Source: Pegoplata infirma (Eukaryota > Arthropoda > Insecta > Diptera > Anthomyiidae). Taken from it: DNA of 64,000 bases. Below are positions 60,101 to 62,515 of the stretch, piece after piece. Below the pieces are notes generated by a model. The model had not been told where the DNA came from. It worked only from the letters and a program-made list of their open reading frames with translations, and searched no databases. Positions within the stretch are counted from its first letter, which is position 1; each line of letters begins with the position of its first letter. The position numbers and the translations under genes are program-made. The stretch is taken from positions 42,576,657 through 42,640,656 of the forward strand of contig OY992539.1 of assembly GCA_963921195.1 (NCBI GenBank). Direction: 5' to 3'.

Positions 60101-61396
60101 CGTGTTCCCTTATTTTCCCAAAATTTATGAAAATTGGAGTGTTTCTCAGCGAAGATCTTCCTTTATAGAACTTTATTCAAGTTTTTTTTGCAAATTGTAC
60201 TTACCCTGGCAAACAAATATAAAAGATTAGATAATCCACCACATAGAATTGTTGCTGTTTGTAAAGACTGTATATTATTTGGAATAAGTTCACCATATTG
60301 TATCAAACCATACGGATGTCCTAAAATAACAAAAAAAAAAAATTATGCTAACTGAATGAAATATCTGAACGAACATTTTCCTTGAATTTGTAGTTGAATA
60401 TGTCGTTGATTCCAACTTACCATATGTTGTATTATCCAATTCCATGCTAGTATCATAACCCATAAACATATCGGGCTGCGATGCTGAATAACATAATATT
60501 CTAGAATCTCTTAACATTTTCAATGAATCAACAAAACTACAAAAATATGCTGATTGTAATTTACTGAAATTTAAATAACCATAATTTGGTTTCCAATTCG
60601 CCACATGACACTGTGTTAGTTCGGTAAAATCTGGACCCATGGCAGTTAAATTTAAAATTGATTCCTTCATTGTAATCGAACGATTGAATAGCATCATATT
60701 TGAGATGGCCAAACGTATTGGAAAACAATCCAATGTGGAACGTGATTCTGTACAGCTGGTGGTAGTATTTGGAGATTTTGACATGTTACCATCACCTAAG
60801 GCAATCATTTGAAAGATATGTGTACGCGTTAGCAAACGTACATTACGAAATGGCATAACAATACGATATTGTTCTAAGCCATCAATGTGTACGCATAATT
60901 CCAATGAATCATGTAACATTTCTATAGCAAAGGTAAAATGTGTCCATTTATTTTTGCTCAAACGAAATTGTTTCAAATCAATGTGAGTACTTTCAAAGTA
61001 ACCATCTGTTTCAGAGTGACCATTAAATAGATGCATATTACTAAAACTATTAAGTAAAACCAATTTGGTATGTTTTAAAGCTTTTGAAAAAGGTGATGAA
61101 ATGCCAGCAGCTGCAGCAGCAGACGATGATGAAGTAGGCGAATTAATGCCCTGATATGTCATTTCTTGATTGAAGTCATTATGCTGGTGTCCACCCTTTT
61201 TGTTGGATTTAATTTCTGGATTTTGTGTAGAATTAAAATCTGTATTTTGCTTCAAATCGAAGGATTCTTCCATTTGTGTAGCTTTTGCTGGTATTTCCGC
61301 ATTTGGTTTAAATGTTTCAAATGTCAAATTGAGGTTATTATTTAAATATATGCTTAGCATAGCTTGATTTGTACCCACAGATAATATATGAGTTTT
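24018..61396 (-). CDS. mv: Mauve/LYST-family BEACH protein, C-terminal 14 exons
   Basis: Mauve is the fly LYST (Chediak-Higashi) protein, a giant cytosolic BEACH protein that limits fusion of lysosome-related organelles; a centrosomal role has also been reported. Exons, in order of transcription: 61396-60421, 60320-60205, 56897-55431, 54864-54463, 44422-44249, 43725-43575, 43512-42947, 33255-33122, 33052-32260, 32183-32042, 29207-28849, 28783-27930, 24671-24201 and 24138-24018. They total 6726 nt, exactly 2242 codons with the stop, and every phase joins. Domain order is ConA-like, helical repeats, PH, BEACH and WD40. The motifs [20 protein letters not shown], [10 protein letters not shown] and [20 protein letters not shown] point to LYST rather than WDFY3 or neurobeachin. 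N-terminal exons lie beyond 64000. Introns of up to about 10 kb carry nearly all the transposons in this half of the window. Confidence 0.93.
24201..24671 (-). CDS. mv: mv WD40 exon (penultimate)
   Basis: Starts [17 protein letters not shown] after acceptor CTTTTTTTTAG and ends [16 protein letters not shown] with donor AAG/GTATGT. The open frame runs on 11 codons past the donor to a TAA, so a naive end at 24164 would miss the true last exon. Confidence 0.88.
25815..26222. mobile_element. 0.4-kb palindromic MITE
   Basis: Two arms of about 190 bp are inverted copies. The left has GCTGTGTTTTTCAAAAAGTG and AACATGCCAAAACAAATTTG; the right has the complements ending AAAACACAGC. It is nested inside the 3.1-kb fold-back. 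Confidence 0.7.
26395..26960. repeat. T-rich short repeat, CATCAAATTTTTTTT type
   Basis: Irregular repetition of CATCAAATTTTTTTT and CATAAATTTTTTTT for about 560 bp. The phenylalanine-rich frame at 26513-26878 is a by-product of the T runs. Confidence 0.85.
27073..27400 (+). repeat. Degraded copies of the GAGGGTATAAAA dispersed repeat
   Basis: The piece at about 27073-27130 resembles the start of the dispersed repeat at 36568 (AACAAGTGAGAGTG then GCCGAATC). It is followed by two direct copies (27140 and 27295) of a segment with AAGTACACNCAAATCTTCCG and TTTAATGTTTTGGGCA. Confidence 0.5.
27930..28783 (-). CDS. mv: mv end of BEACH and first WD40 repeats
   Basis: 284 codons plus 2 nt. The BEACH tail [20 protein letters not shown] is followed by WD40 repeats, including [25 protein letters not shown] and [20 protein letters not shown] then IAVIWDLN. 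Donor AATGA/GTAAGT. Confidence 0.92.
28849..29207 (-). CDS. mv: mv BEACH exon 3
   Basis: 119 codons: [39 protein letters not shown], then [20 protein letters not shown] and NVFHPA. Acceptor TTCTTTTTAG, donor GCG/GTAGGT. Confidence 0.93.
29220..30540. repeat. Degenerate T-rich repeat, TTTTAGCG type
   Basis: About 1.3 kb of irregular units such as TTTTATTTTAGCGATTTTT and GCGTTTTTTATTTT in an mv intron. The same texture reappears on the other side of the inserted element, in complement, at 31860-31960. Short open frames here are meaningless. Confidence 0.75.
30545..31848. mobile_element. CAAGGGAAGT-TIR element carrying a nested hAT-like insert
   Basis: Ends are CAAGGGAAGTCTCCC and the complement, flanked by TAA (30542-30544, 31849-31851). 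Without the nested element it is about 566 bp, the size of its relatives at 11688 and 63197. The interior includes GCGGCCCAAATTCATATTTA. It is non-coding. The superfamily is not assigned; the 3-bp TNA duplication resembles Harbinger-type elements. Confidence 0.8.
30868..31597. mobile_element. hAT-like MITE with TTAATAAG target duplication
   Basis: The terminal repeats TAGTGTTTGGG and CCCAAACACTA are perfect, and the flanking 8-bp duplications TTAATAAG are at 30860-30867 and 31598-31605. Subterminal regions carry many copies of CCCGGGAATTCCCGGG. Length 730 bp, no transposase. The related element at 11688 shows the empty site GTTAATAAGTCG (complement at 11956-11967). Confidence 0.9.
32042..32183 (-). 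CDS. mv: mv BEACH exon 2
   Basis: 47 codons plus 1 nt with [20 protein letters not shown], the most conserved BEACH segment, ending LRYQ and a split Asp codon. Acceptor TTGTTTTTAG, donor CAAG/GTAAGC. Confidence 0.92.
32260..33052 (-). CDS. mv: mv exon with PH domain and BEACH start
   Basis: 264 codons. [20 protein letters not shown] leads into a serine-rich insert, then the PH-like domain ([20 protein letters not shown] to [16 protein letters not shown]). The BEACH domain begins at [20 protein letters not shown] with the conserved [17 protein letters not shown]. Confidence 0.92.
33122..33255 (-). CDS. mv: mv short exon before PH
   Basis: [20 protein letters not shown] through [11 protein letters not shown] plus a split codon. 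The motif [19 protein letters not shown] precedes the PH domain in the family. Acceptor TTTATTGCAG, donor AAAG/GTAGGC. Confidence 0.86.
33350..33377. repeat. TTAGG-like tail at the LINE 3' end
   Basis: Five near-perfect GGTTA units directly between the target duplication and the LINE 3' UTR. On the LINE strand they read as AACCT repeats. Confidence 0.9.
33463..35751 (-). pseudogene. LINE ORF2, reverse transcriptase and RNase H part
   Basis: About 762 codons, open throughout. RT motifs are [44 protein letters not shown] and [10 protein letters not shown]. RNase H follows with [22 protein letters not shown] and [18 protein letters not shown]. The C-terminus has the zinc-like [20 protein letters not shown]. 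It is cut off from its start by the insertion and frameshift, so it is not expressed as a whole polyprotein. Confidence 0.9.
35752..37532. mobile_element. Tc1/mariner-type non-autonomous element inside LINE ORF2
   Basis: Flanked by TA at 35750-35751 and 37533-37534. The diverged terminal repeats share CAC-CA and ATCCTACAGTA. Interior arms carry inverted matches such as TTTTTCCAATTTTT. Element length is 1781 bp, including a nested dispersed repeat. There is no transposase. It interrupts the reverse-transcriptase frame between the codons for RP and YKSPGPDG. Confidence 0.85.
36568..37268 (+). repeat. GAGGGTATAAAA dispersed repeat, nearly complete copy
   Basis: Starts AACAAGTAAGAGTGTTAAAT with TCGGCTGTGCC and ends GTTGGAGGGTATAAAAA. 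It contains a short GACGGACG minisatellite (37085-37134) and the sequence CACACGGAATGACAAAGTG. Related copies are at 44513-45031, 45485-45580, and split by the BEL element at 47600-47811 plus 54072-54443. Non-coding; class unknown. Confidence 0.8.
37535..37972 (-). pseudogene. LINE ORF2, linker before reverse transcriptase
   Basis: [20 protein letters not shown] through IWAIKSFRP, then interrupted at a TA dinucleotide by the Tc1-like element at 35752-37532. The same frame resumes after the element with YKSPGPDG. Confidence 0.85.
37973..38838 (-). pseudogene. LINE ORF2, endonuclease part (before frameshift)
   Basis: Begins [13 protein letters not shown], overlapping ORF1 by 38 nt in another frame. 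Apurinic-endonuclease motifs are [23 protein letters not shown] and [13 protein letters not shown]. The frame breaks at a run of eight A (T8 on the plus strand at 37973-37980); beyond it the coding sense continues in another frame with PPWWSNEL. Confidence 0.85.
38801..40201 (-). CDS. LINE ORF1 protein (DUF4780-like)
   Basis: 466 codons starting [17 protein letters not shown] basic, lysine-rich N-terminus is followed by a globular region ([20 protein letters not shown] to [13 protein letters not shown]) of the kind found in ORF1 of Drosophila LOA-like LINEs. It ends in an acidic repetitive tail with two similar segments ([17 protein letters not shown] and [17 protein letters not shown]). The frame is intact and presumably encodes the RNA-binding component. 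A longer frame back to 40267 lacks family support. Confidence 0.75.
   Translation of the reverse strand: MKIWTQMIRGFASPTGAGPSTGLRVATLKSDLDSGRGAQPNIGGKKKKKLKPSKVRHNQRRLCLKIINRLSQLDGTKLSERERASLSWAKGVIEEQDKLSAMRASDKQSAVSASSSKSGKRLRSPDEKPLPKRSKVTGNVWTQSFSEVVKGNFVRAVINRQNGDCSIPRDKWSLVETKLNEIYYRLLESMPDFLPTTVNAGWYQGRVKLVAFGNERSAAVFKVAISQVGELWPGARLDVVEKHDIPSQPRAHAWIPMATSDTAVILKMIKVCNPDLPTQNWQIARLGEMEGARRQAVVLVNEESLPLLARTDGIIRFGFFHIRVNVYKGDQKPILDADKPVAESAGEENLEKVDIQLTDSRLMGDASGIFDTESGNECDLCDGTEDKADAMMGDIQDETHAVRNSESSVASDSEQMGHISGLFETESGDECDLYDNTEDEANNTVVERMVEKKQDVAVPTNKPPSL
40350..41239. other. Intronic AT-rich DNA, no gene seen
   Basis: It follows the LINE target duplication. It has a short inverted repeat around TTTTACGTA-AAAACAAA (41110-41160) and otherwise shows no recognisable element or exon. 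Confidence 0.45.
41240..42590. repeat. Satellite of about 166-bp units in an mv intron
   Basis: Landmark CCGTCCTGTTCACCTGGGAC or a variant recurs at about 41571, 41736, 41903, 42063, 42231, 42398 and 42564, spacings 160-168 bp. More diverged, shorter copies lie upstream from 41240. Each unit also has GACGAAAAAAGTTCTTG and CTTGCTGGTGAACTC-like parts. In the copy at 42063 the landmark core is inverted. Short open frames are incidental. Confidence 0.88.
42947..43512 (-). CDS. mv: mv exon
   Basis: 188 codons, [20 protein letters not shown] to RRVAELQ, helical. Acceptor TGTTTTTAG, donor CAG/GTAATA. It is followed by the 9.7-kb intron with the satellite and the LINE. Confidence 0.88.
43575..43725 (-). 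CDS. mv: mv exon
   Basis: 50 codons plus 1 nt: [19 protein letters not shown] to NVPWNFK. Acceptor ATTTACAG, donor AAAG/GTAACA. Confidence 0.87.
43770..44230. repeat. Diverged repeat with TGCAAGA/TTGCAAC motifs
   Basis: The short intron between mv exons at 43725 and 44249 contains scattered CTTGCAACGGTGCAAGATTG-like pieces and two copies of CTAAATTTCTGACGTGAATT-like sequence. Probably a decayed element. Confidence 0.5.
44249..44422 (-). CDS. mv: mv exon (58 codons)
   Basis: [20 protein letters not shown] to KSLGHIS, phase 0 at both ends. Acceptor TTTTCCTAG, donor AGT/GTAAGT. It is separated from the previous exon by a 10-kb intron holding the BEL element. Confidence 0.85.
44513..45031 (+). 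repeat. GAGGGTATAAAA dispersed repeat, internally deleted copy
   Basis: Starts AACAAGTAAAAATGTTAAAT with TCGGCTTAAGC and ends TTTGGAGGGTATAAAAA; it shares GGAATGACAAAGTGAGTATA with the 36568 copy. Lies just upstream (on the mv strand) of the mv exon at 44422. A 95-bp piece of the same family is at 45485-45580. Confidence 0.7.
45700..46880. repeat. Triplicated 0.35-kb unit, two direct and one inverted
   Basis: A unit with GTATCTATCGGATTTCTACG, TGCATTTTTGATGCAAATGC and TTTGTGACGGCGTTTC occurs at about 45710-46055 and 46120-46405. It recurs inverted at about 46520-46870 (TTGCATCAAAAATGCA and GATACTTTCGAAGATATGG). Non-coding. The region 46880-47600 beyond it is AT-rich with nothing recognised. 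Confidence 0.7.
47600..47816 (-). repeat. GAGGGTATAAAA dispersed repeat, first part of a copy split by BEL
   Basis: Reverse-complement match to 36940-37170, including the GACGGACG minisatellite and CATATTCGTGC. It ends at CCAAC, the BEL target site. The rest of the copy resumes at 54072 and runs to about 54443, ending in sequence complementary to AACAAGTGAGTGTTAAATTC. Confidence 0.8.
47817..48145 (+). repeat. BEL 5' LTR
   Basis: 329 bp, starts TGTCGTGG and ends TCGTCACA (TG...CA ends). Same length and apparently the same sequence as the 3' LTR. I could not identify a primer-binding site with confidence in the 54 bp before the start codon. Confidence 0.95.
48200..53695 (+). CDS. BEL/Pao gag-pol polyprotein (1831 aa)
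   Basis: The start is the first ATG, 48200; the frame is open upstream only through a TTG. Gag occupies the first third (DUF1759-type [19 protein letters not shown]), with a CCHC knuckle [14 protein letters not shown] at residues 440-453 and then a repeated Q/P-rich linker. The aspartic protease has D553 in DQGASHS rather than the usual DTG or DSG. Reverse transcriptase carries YVDD at 969-972, followed by the A17-peptidase-like and RNase H regions ([11 protein letters not shown]). Integrase has a zinc-binding H2C2 segment and the DDE residues D1540, D1602 and E1652. A DUF5641-type C-terminus follows. No stop or frameshift was seen, which is unusual for a randomly sampled copy. Confidence 0.95.
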   Translation: MSITPVRTSNRQNKGVPPERLGFEEDMNTPPGRVENGTSTNRATTGNSVVNTSAFAGTPANTSANSSSAVANAADGKNQHGATAKAPTDIQQLSLQFNKKIAEMQSQFQRQLHEMGRIQNNSNLQLQSTIQSLQAAVTALVPTTTEFHNSAATNIENNTRTNTEELQNGGSQPPSFSQGSSNSNHWGYAKTIDLPKFSGNPIDWPMFERSYEDTNTEFRYSDTRNIIRLRDALHGEAKMAVDSLLPYPNSVTEIMKTLKENFGRPEQIINSQIVEIRKLAAIPSGNVRLIVPFANRVKNMTAFIRYANANHRLSDTTLLSELIAKLPVEKQLDWAEYKENLNGYANIENFSNFLDIVARRANSVADSLPNTAVPLRDNRINDAGHNGNKNVAPRRRVLLAASCEKCLVCSDNCVKFSTCPVFEKMTNNERWAKVKEIRVCFSCLKKGHSIAKCNVKRKCGIDGCEKVHNRLLHKKEKPNQQPPPQQNQQPPPQQHQQPPPQQHQQPPPQQQPGQVEQFYSADANRENADVLFQVMPVTVTAGDIKVQTYGFVDQGASHSMIEWDLADKLGLTGKRDTLSLQWLGSVTSTNPTKLVSFTIMGNDNFCKPFEMSNVYTVRNMNLPIQSLNIKTLPNDTRKHFEDLHFVSYRDAKPQIVIGLDYAHLTAAIETPTITTNTGPVVTKTQLGWLVHGRINYFGFSAKHRVLFTKKSEKERLDNLENLVKEYFTNENFGIETSTQEVLSNDDQYAIKIMETTTRRVEERYEVGMLWAPKFKSFPESYNAAKRRLETLEKQMVRDNELAVEYRTKINDYLEKGYARKLSIDEATVTSPKLFYLPHFAVRNPNKNGIRIVFDAAAEINGMSLNKALVSGPDINQPLLKILFKFRQSPIAVCGDIREMFLQVAIRKEDQDCQRFLWRSGDLIETYVMMRMTFGATCSPTLAQHIKNVNAQQFSDKWPRAVEGVIERHYVDDYVDCFESEEEACVVVPQVIAIQKKAGFDLRNIVSNSEKVLQKIGCSMVKNNDSAINVNCEKIERILGMHWSTLTDNLFFVFKFQKVSKDILNGQRKPSKREILSLNMSIFDPFGILSNFLISSKVILQKLWTLGLGWDEEVPDSIYKEWSSWLTELPRVEEVKVPRCYHSKFMASDSIDLHIFADASESALAVVAYWRIINNGVVSIHFIAAKTKCSPLRYQSIPRLELQAAVMAVRLKNTIISSHTVSIKNIHYWSDSTTVINWIRSDTRRYKQFVANRITEILENSNVSEWRWLPSEQNVADEGTRPKFPPCFQPNGRWTRGPDFLLKNCERWPIQPHNYNKQEDTTELRSKHHILLAESVRFLKIDFKRFSNYSRLRRSVAWILRFINNCKASKAKEPVMKECLTAEEEQKAERILCRLVQVEAFSCEYANLSKNNPIAKDSCLRQLNPYIDEHGVMRLSDRIENAPLVSVATKRPILLPKNHPFTTLLLFWYHCKWRHINLMLIVNEVRQKFWIPSLPTLMKRVAAKCNYCRIRNAKPTQPIMGLLPADRLTPYVRPFTYSGLDFFGPVAVAVRRQREKRWVALFTCLTTRAIHLEIATDLSSDACLICIRNFVNRRGVPLQIRSDNGTNFVGLQKELRGELNFVDHEAIHSNLSPLGIKWKFNCPSNPSAGGVWERLVQSVKKVLYIILKETAPRVETLNSFLIEAENIVNSRPLTHIPVTPDEAEPLTPNHFLLNTTNSTQTPAPYDPKLLCMRKQWRIAQTLKNGFWKQWLLEYLPDLTRRAKWCQHTKAPSVGDLVLLCDTDSPRSQWKRGRIKKLYFGKDNVARFADVETSQNVTRRPISKMAILDVIEA
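53738..54066 (+). repeat. BEL 3' LTR
   Basis: 329 bp, starts TGTCGTGG right after AGCCGGGGA. No difference from the 5' LTR was found on reading. Confidence 0.95.
54463..54864 (-). CDS. mv: mv exon
   Basis: 134 codons [20 protein letters not shown] to ILKKIYLG, phase 0 at both ends, helical-repeat-like. The donor GGG/GTAAGT lies only about 20 bp from a dispersed repeat that continues into the BEL insertion. Confidence 0.88.
55075..55215. repeat. Short tandem repeat, about 23-bp unit
   Basis: About six units of the type AATTCGAAAAAGATCAATTTT in the mv intron between the exons at 54864 and 55431. The flanking DNA has similar looser repetition of ATTCGAAG-like pieces. Confidence 0.7.
55431..56897 (-). 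CDS. mv: mv large armadillo-like exon
   Basis: 489 codons from [20 protein letters not shown] to PDTDIDD. The first half is helical-repeat-like; the middle (residues about 270-430 of the exon) is a polar, S- and K-rich linker, then a final helix. Phase 0 at both ends; acceptor TCTCTTTCAG, donor GAT/GTAAGT. Confidence 0.9.
57050..59800 (-). pseudogene. Decayed LINE with PHD-finger-like segment and endonuclease, split by the RTE insertion
   Basis: Reading on the minus strand: a PHD-like zinc segment [20 protein letters not shown] (with WFHL) at 59751-59479. The AP endonuclease follows, with [32 protein letters not shown] and [15 protein letters not shown] at about 59190-58900. Then comes [17 protein letters not shown], and a tail with KWIDHLKNC at about 58430 that continues past the RTE insertion at 57241. 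Multiple stops and shifts. The order PHD, then endonuclease fits jockey/I-type LINEs. Confidence 0.7.
57263..58387 (+). pseudogene. 5'-truncated RTE-like LINE with 21-bp TSD
   Basis: Encodes the reverse-transcriptase part of a [34 protein letters not shown], then (after a frame change near 57630-57650) [11 protein letters not shown] and the C-terminal [19 protein letters not shown]. Flanked by AACTGCAATAATTTTCTGAG plus T at 57242-57262 and 58388-58408, the classic target duplication of LINE insertion. A short internal deletion precedes KRKWKW. It ends in an A-rich tail and sits antisense inside another decayed LINE. Confidence 0.88.
59985..60165. repeat. Degraded piece resembling the CAAGGGAAG-TIR elements
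   Basis: It has GTTTGGGTCGTCAAAAACTA and a terminal-like GAAGATCTTCCTTTAT, similar in layout to the ends and interior of the elements at 11688 and 30545. Too decayed to place its limits. Confidence 0.35.
60205..60320 (-). CDS. mv: mv small exon
   Basis: 116 nt with reading [20 protein letters not shown] to LLYLFAR. It was not obvious as an open frame on its own. Acceptor GTTATTTTAG, donor CCAGG/GTAAGT; its 2-nt entry and phase-0 exit match both neighbours. Confidence 0.85.
60421..61396 (-). CDS. mv: mv exon with ConA-like domain (first in window)
   Basis: 325 codons plus 1 nt, acceptor TTCTTTCTAG, donor ATATG/GTAAGT. The segment [13 protein letters not shown]...[12 protein letters not shown] is typical of the concanavalin A-like domain found upstream of PH-BEACH. 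A serine- and alanine-rich insert lies before it (residues about 80-100). Confidence 0.88.
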
Positions 61397-61509
61397 CTAG
61401 AAAGAAAATTTAGGTTGTTTTTAGTTTTTTTTTTAATTTTTTTTTCAATAAAATAAAGTATAAGTAAAAATCAACTTAAATATACGCCACAGTCAGATAT
61501 GAAAACGTA

Positions 61510-62515
61510 TTAGGATGGAAAAAGGTCTGCATTTACTGAACCCGCGAAGACTTAAATATGATATGCTAAAAACTCAAATAAGCCATGGATTTCTAAAACT
61601 ACTTGGCAACTCATCCAGTCAAGAAAGGCTTTAAGAGCTAATTTTAATAATGCTACATCACTTCAGTCTAAGCAAGCAGCCTCTCAAAAAACGGAGATGA
61701 GAATCGAAAAGTAAAAAGAAGTGCAAGAGCTGACAAAAGGAAATGGGCTGATAACTTAGCGAAGGATGCTTAAAGAGCTAGTGAAACAGGTCGATACATT
61801 GACCAATAGAGGTTAGGTTAGGGTGGCGGAGTACGATTTACACCTCGCATAGACCTTTTGGTCCATAGAGATACCACAAAACTTTTTTTTTTTCTTTTTC
61901 GCTAGCGGCGCAAGTTAAACACGTTCAAAGTCATTGCGAATCTCTTTAATATTCCAAGATCCATTCGCGTTATATCCTCCAAAGTATTAAAGCTAATCTG
62001 ACCAGTAATCGATCGGCGACTTCTTGCCACCGCTGGACAGTGACAAAGTATGTGTTCTATCGTTTCATCCACTCCTGGTGAGCCGCATCTTTTACAACTG
62101 GCGTCTGGGATGAGTCTAATATTCTTAGCATGAATGCCGATGAGACAGTGACCAGTTATTATTCCCCATCAGAGCTCGACATTCCCTTCTCGTAAGTGAT
62201 AAAAGGTATTTAGTTTTCCCTTGGTCATAAGTTGGCCATAAAGTTCTGCTGATTTTGCATGTTGTTAGTTGTCTCCACTTCCTTTTCGCCATTGCAACAT
62301 TTATGGAATCTCGTCTTTTTTTGAAATGTTTGAGCGATGGTAAAACTAGCACCGTGGTACCTACACCATCAGCTCCAAGTTTCGCGAGTTGACCAATAGA
62401 GAATCACTAGAGAAATAGCTGGTCATAATCACTACAACACAAAACGTTTAAAGAACATAGAAGGCGAACCGGTCTATGTCAAAGACCAACAGATGAAGAT
62501 ATGGGAGAAATAGTA
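61510..62515 (+). pseudogene. RTE-like LINE fragment (linker before RT), interrupted
   Basis: The plus strand encodes, with frame breaks, KPWISKTTWQLIQSRKALRA and then KRKWADNL-like sequence. After an insertion at 61812-62388 it resumes with GEPVYVKDQQMKIW. This is the region between endonuclease and RT of an RTE/CR1-like LINE. Non-functional. Confidence 0.65.
61812..62388 (-). pseudogene. 5'-truncated LINE 3' end with TTAGG-like tail and 13-bp TSD
   Basis: Flanked by TTGACCAATAGAG at 61799-61811 and 62389-62401. The 3' end (plus-strand left) starts GTTAGGTTAGGG. The minus-strand frame at 62352 encodes SRTLWPTYDQGKTKYLLSLT and a zinc-like C-terminal region similar to the end of ORF2 in the 33350-40339 LINE, but from a different family. 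It inserted into the RTE-like fragment. Confidence 0.8.
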
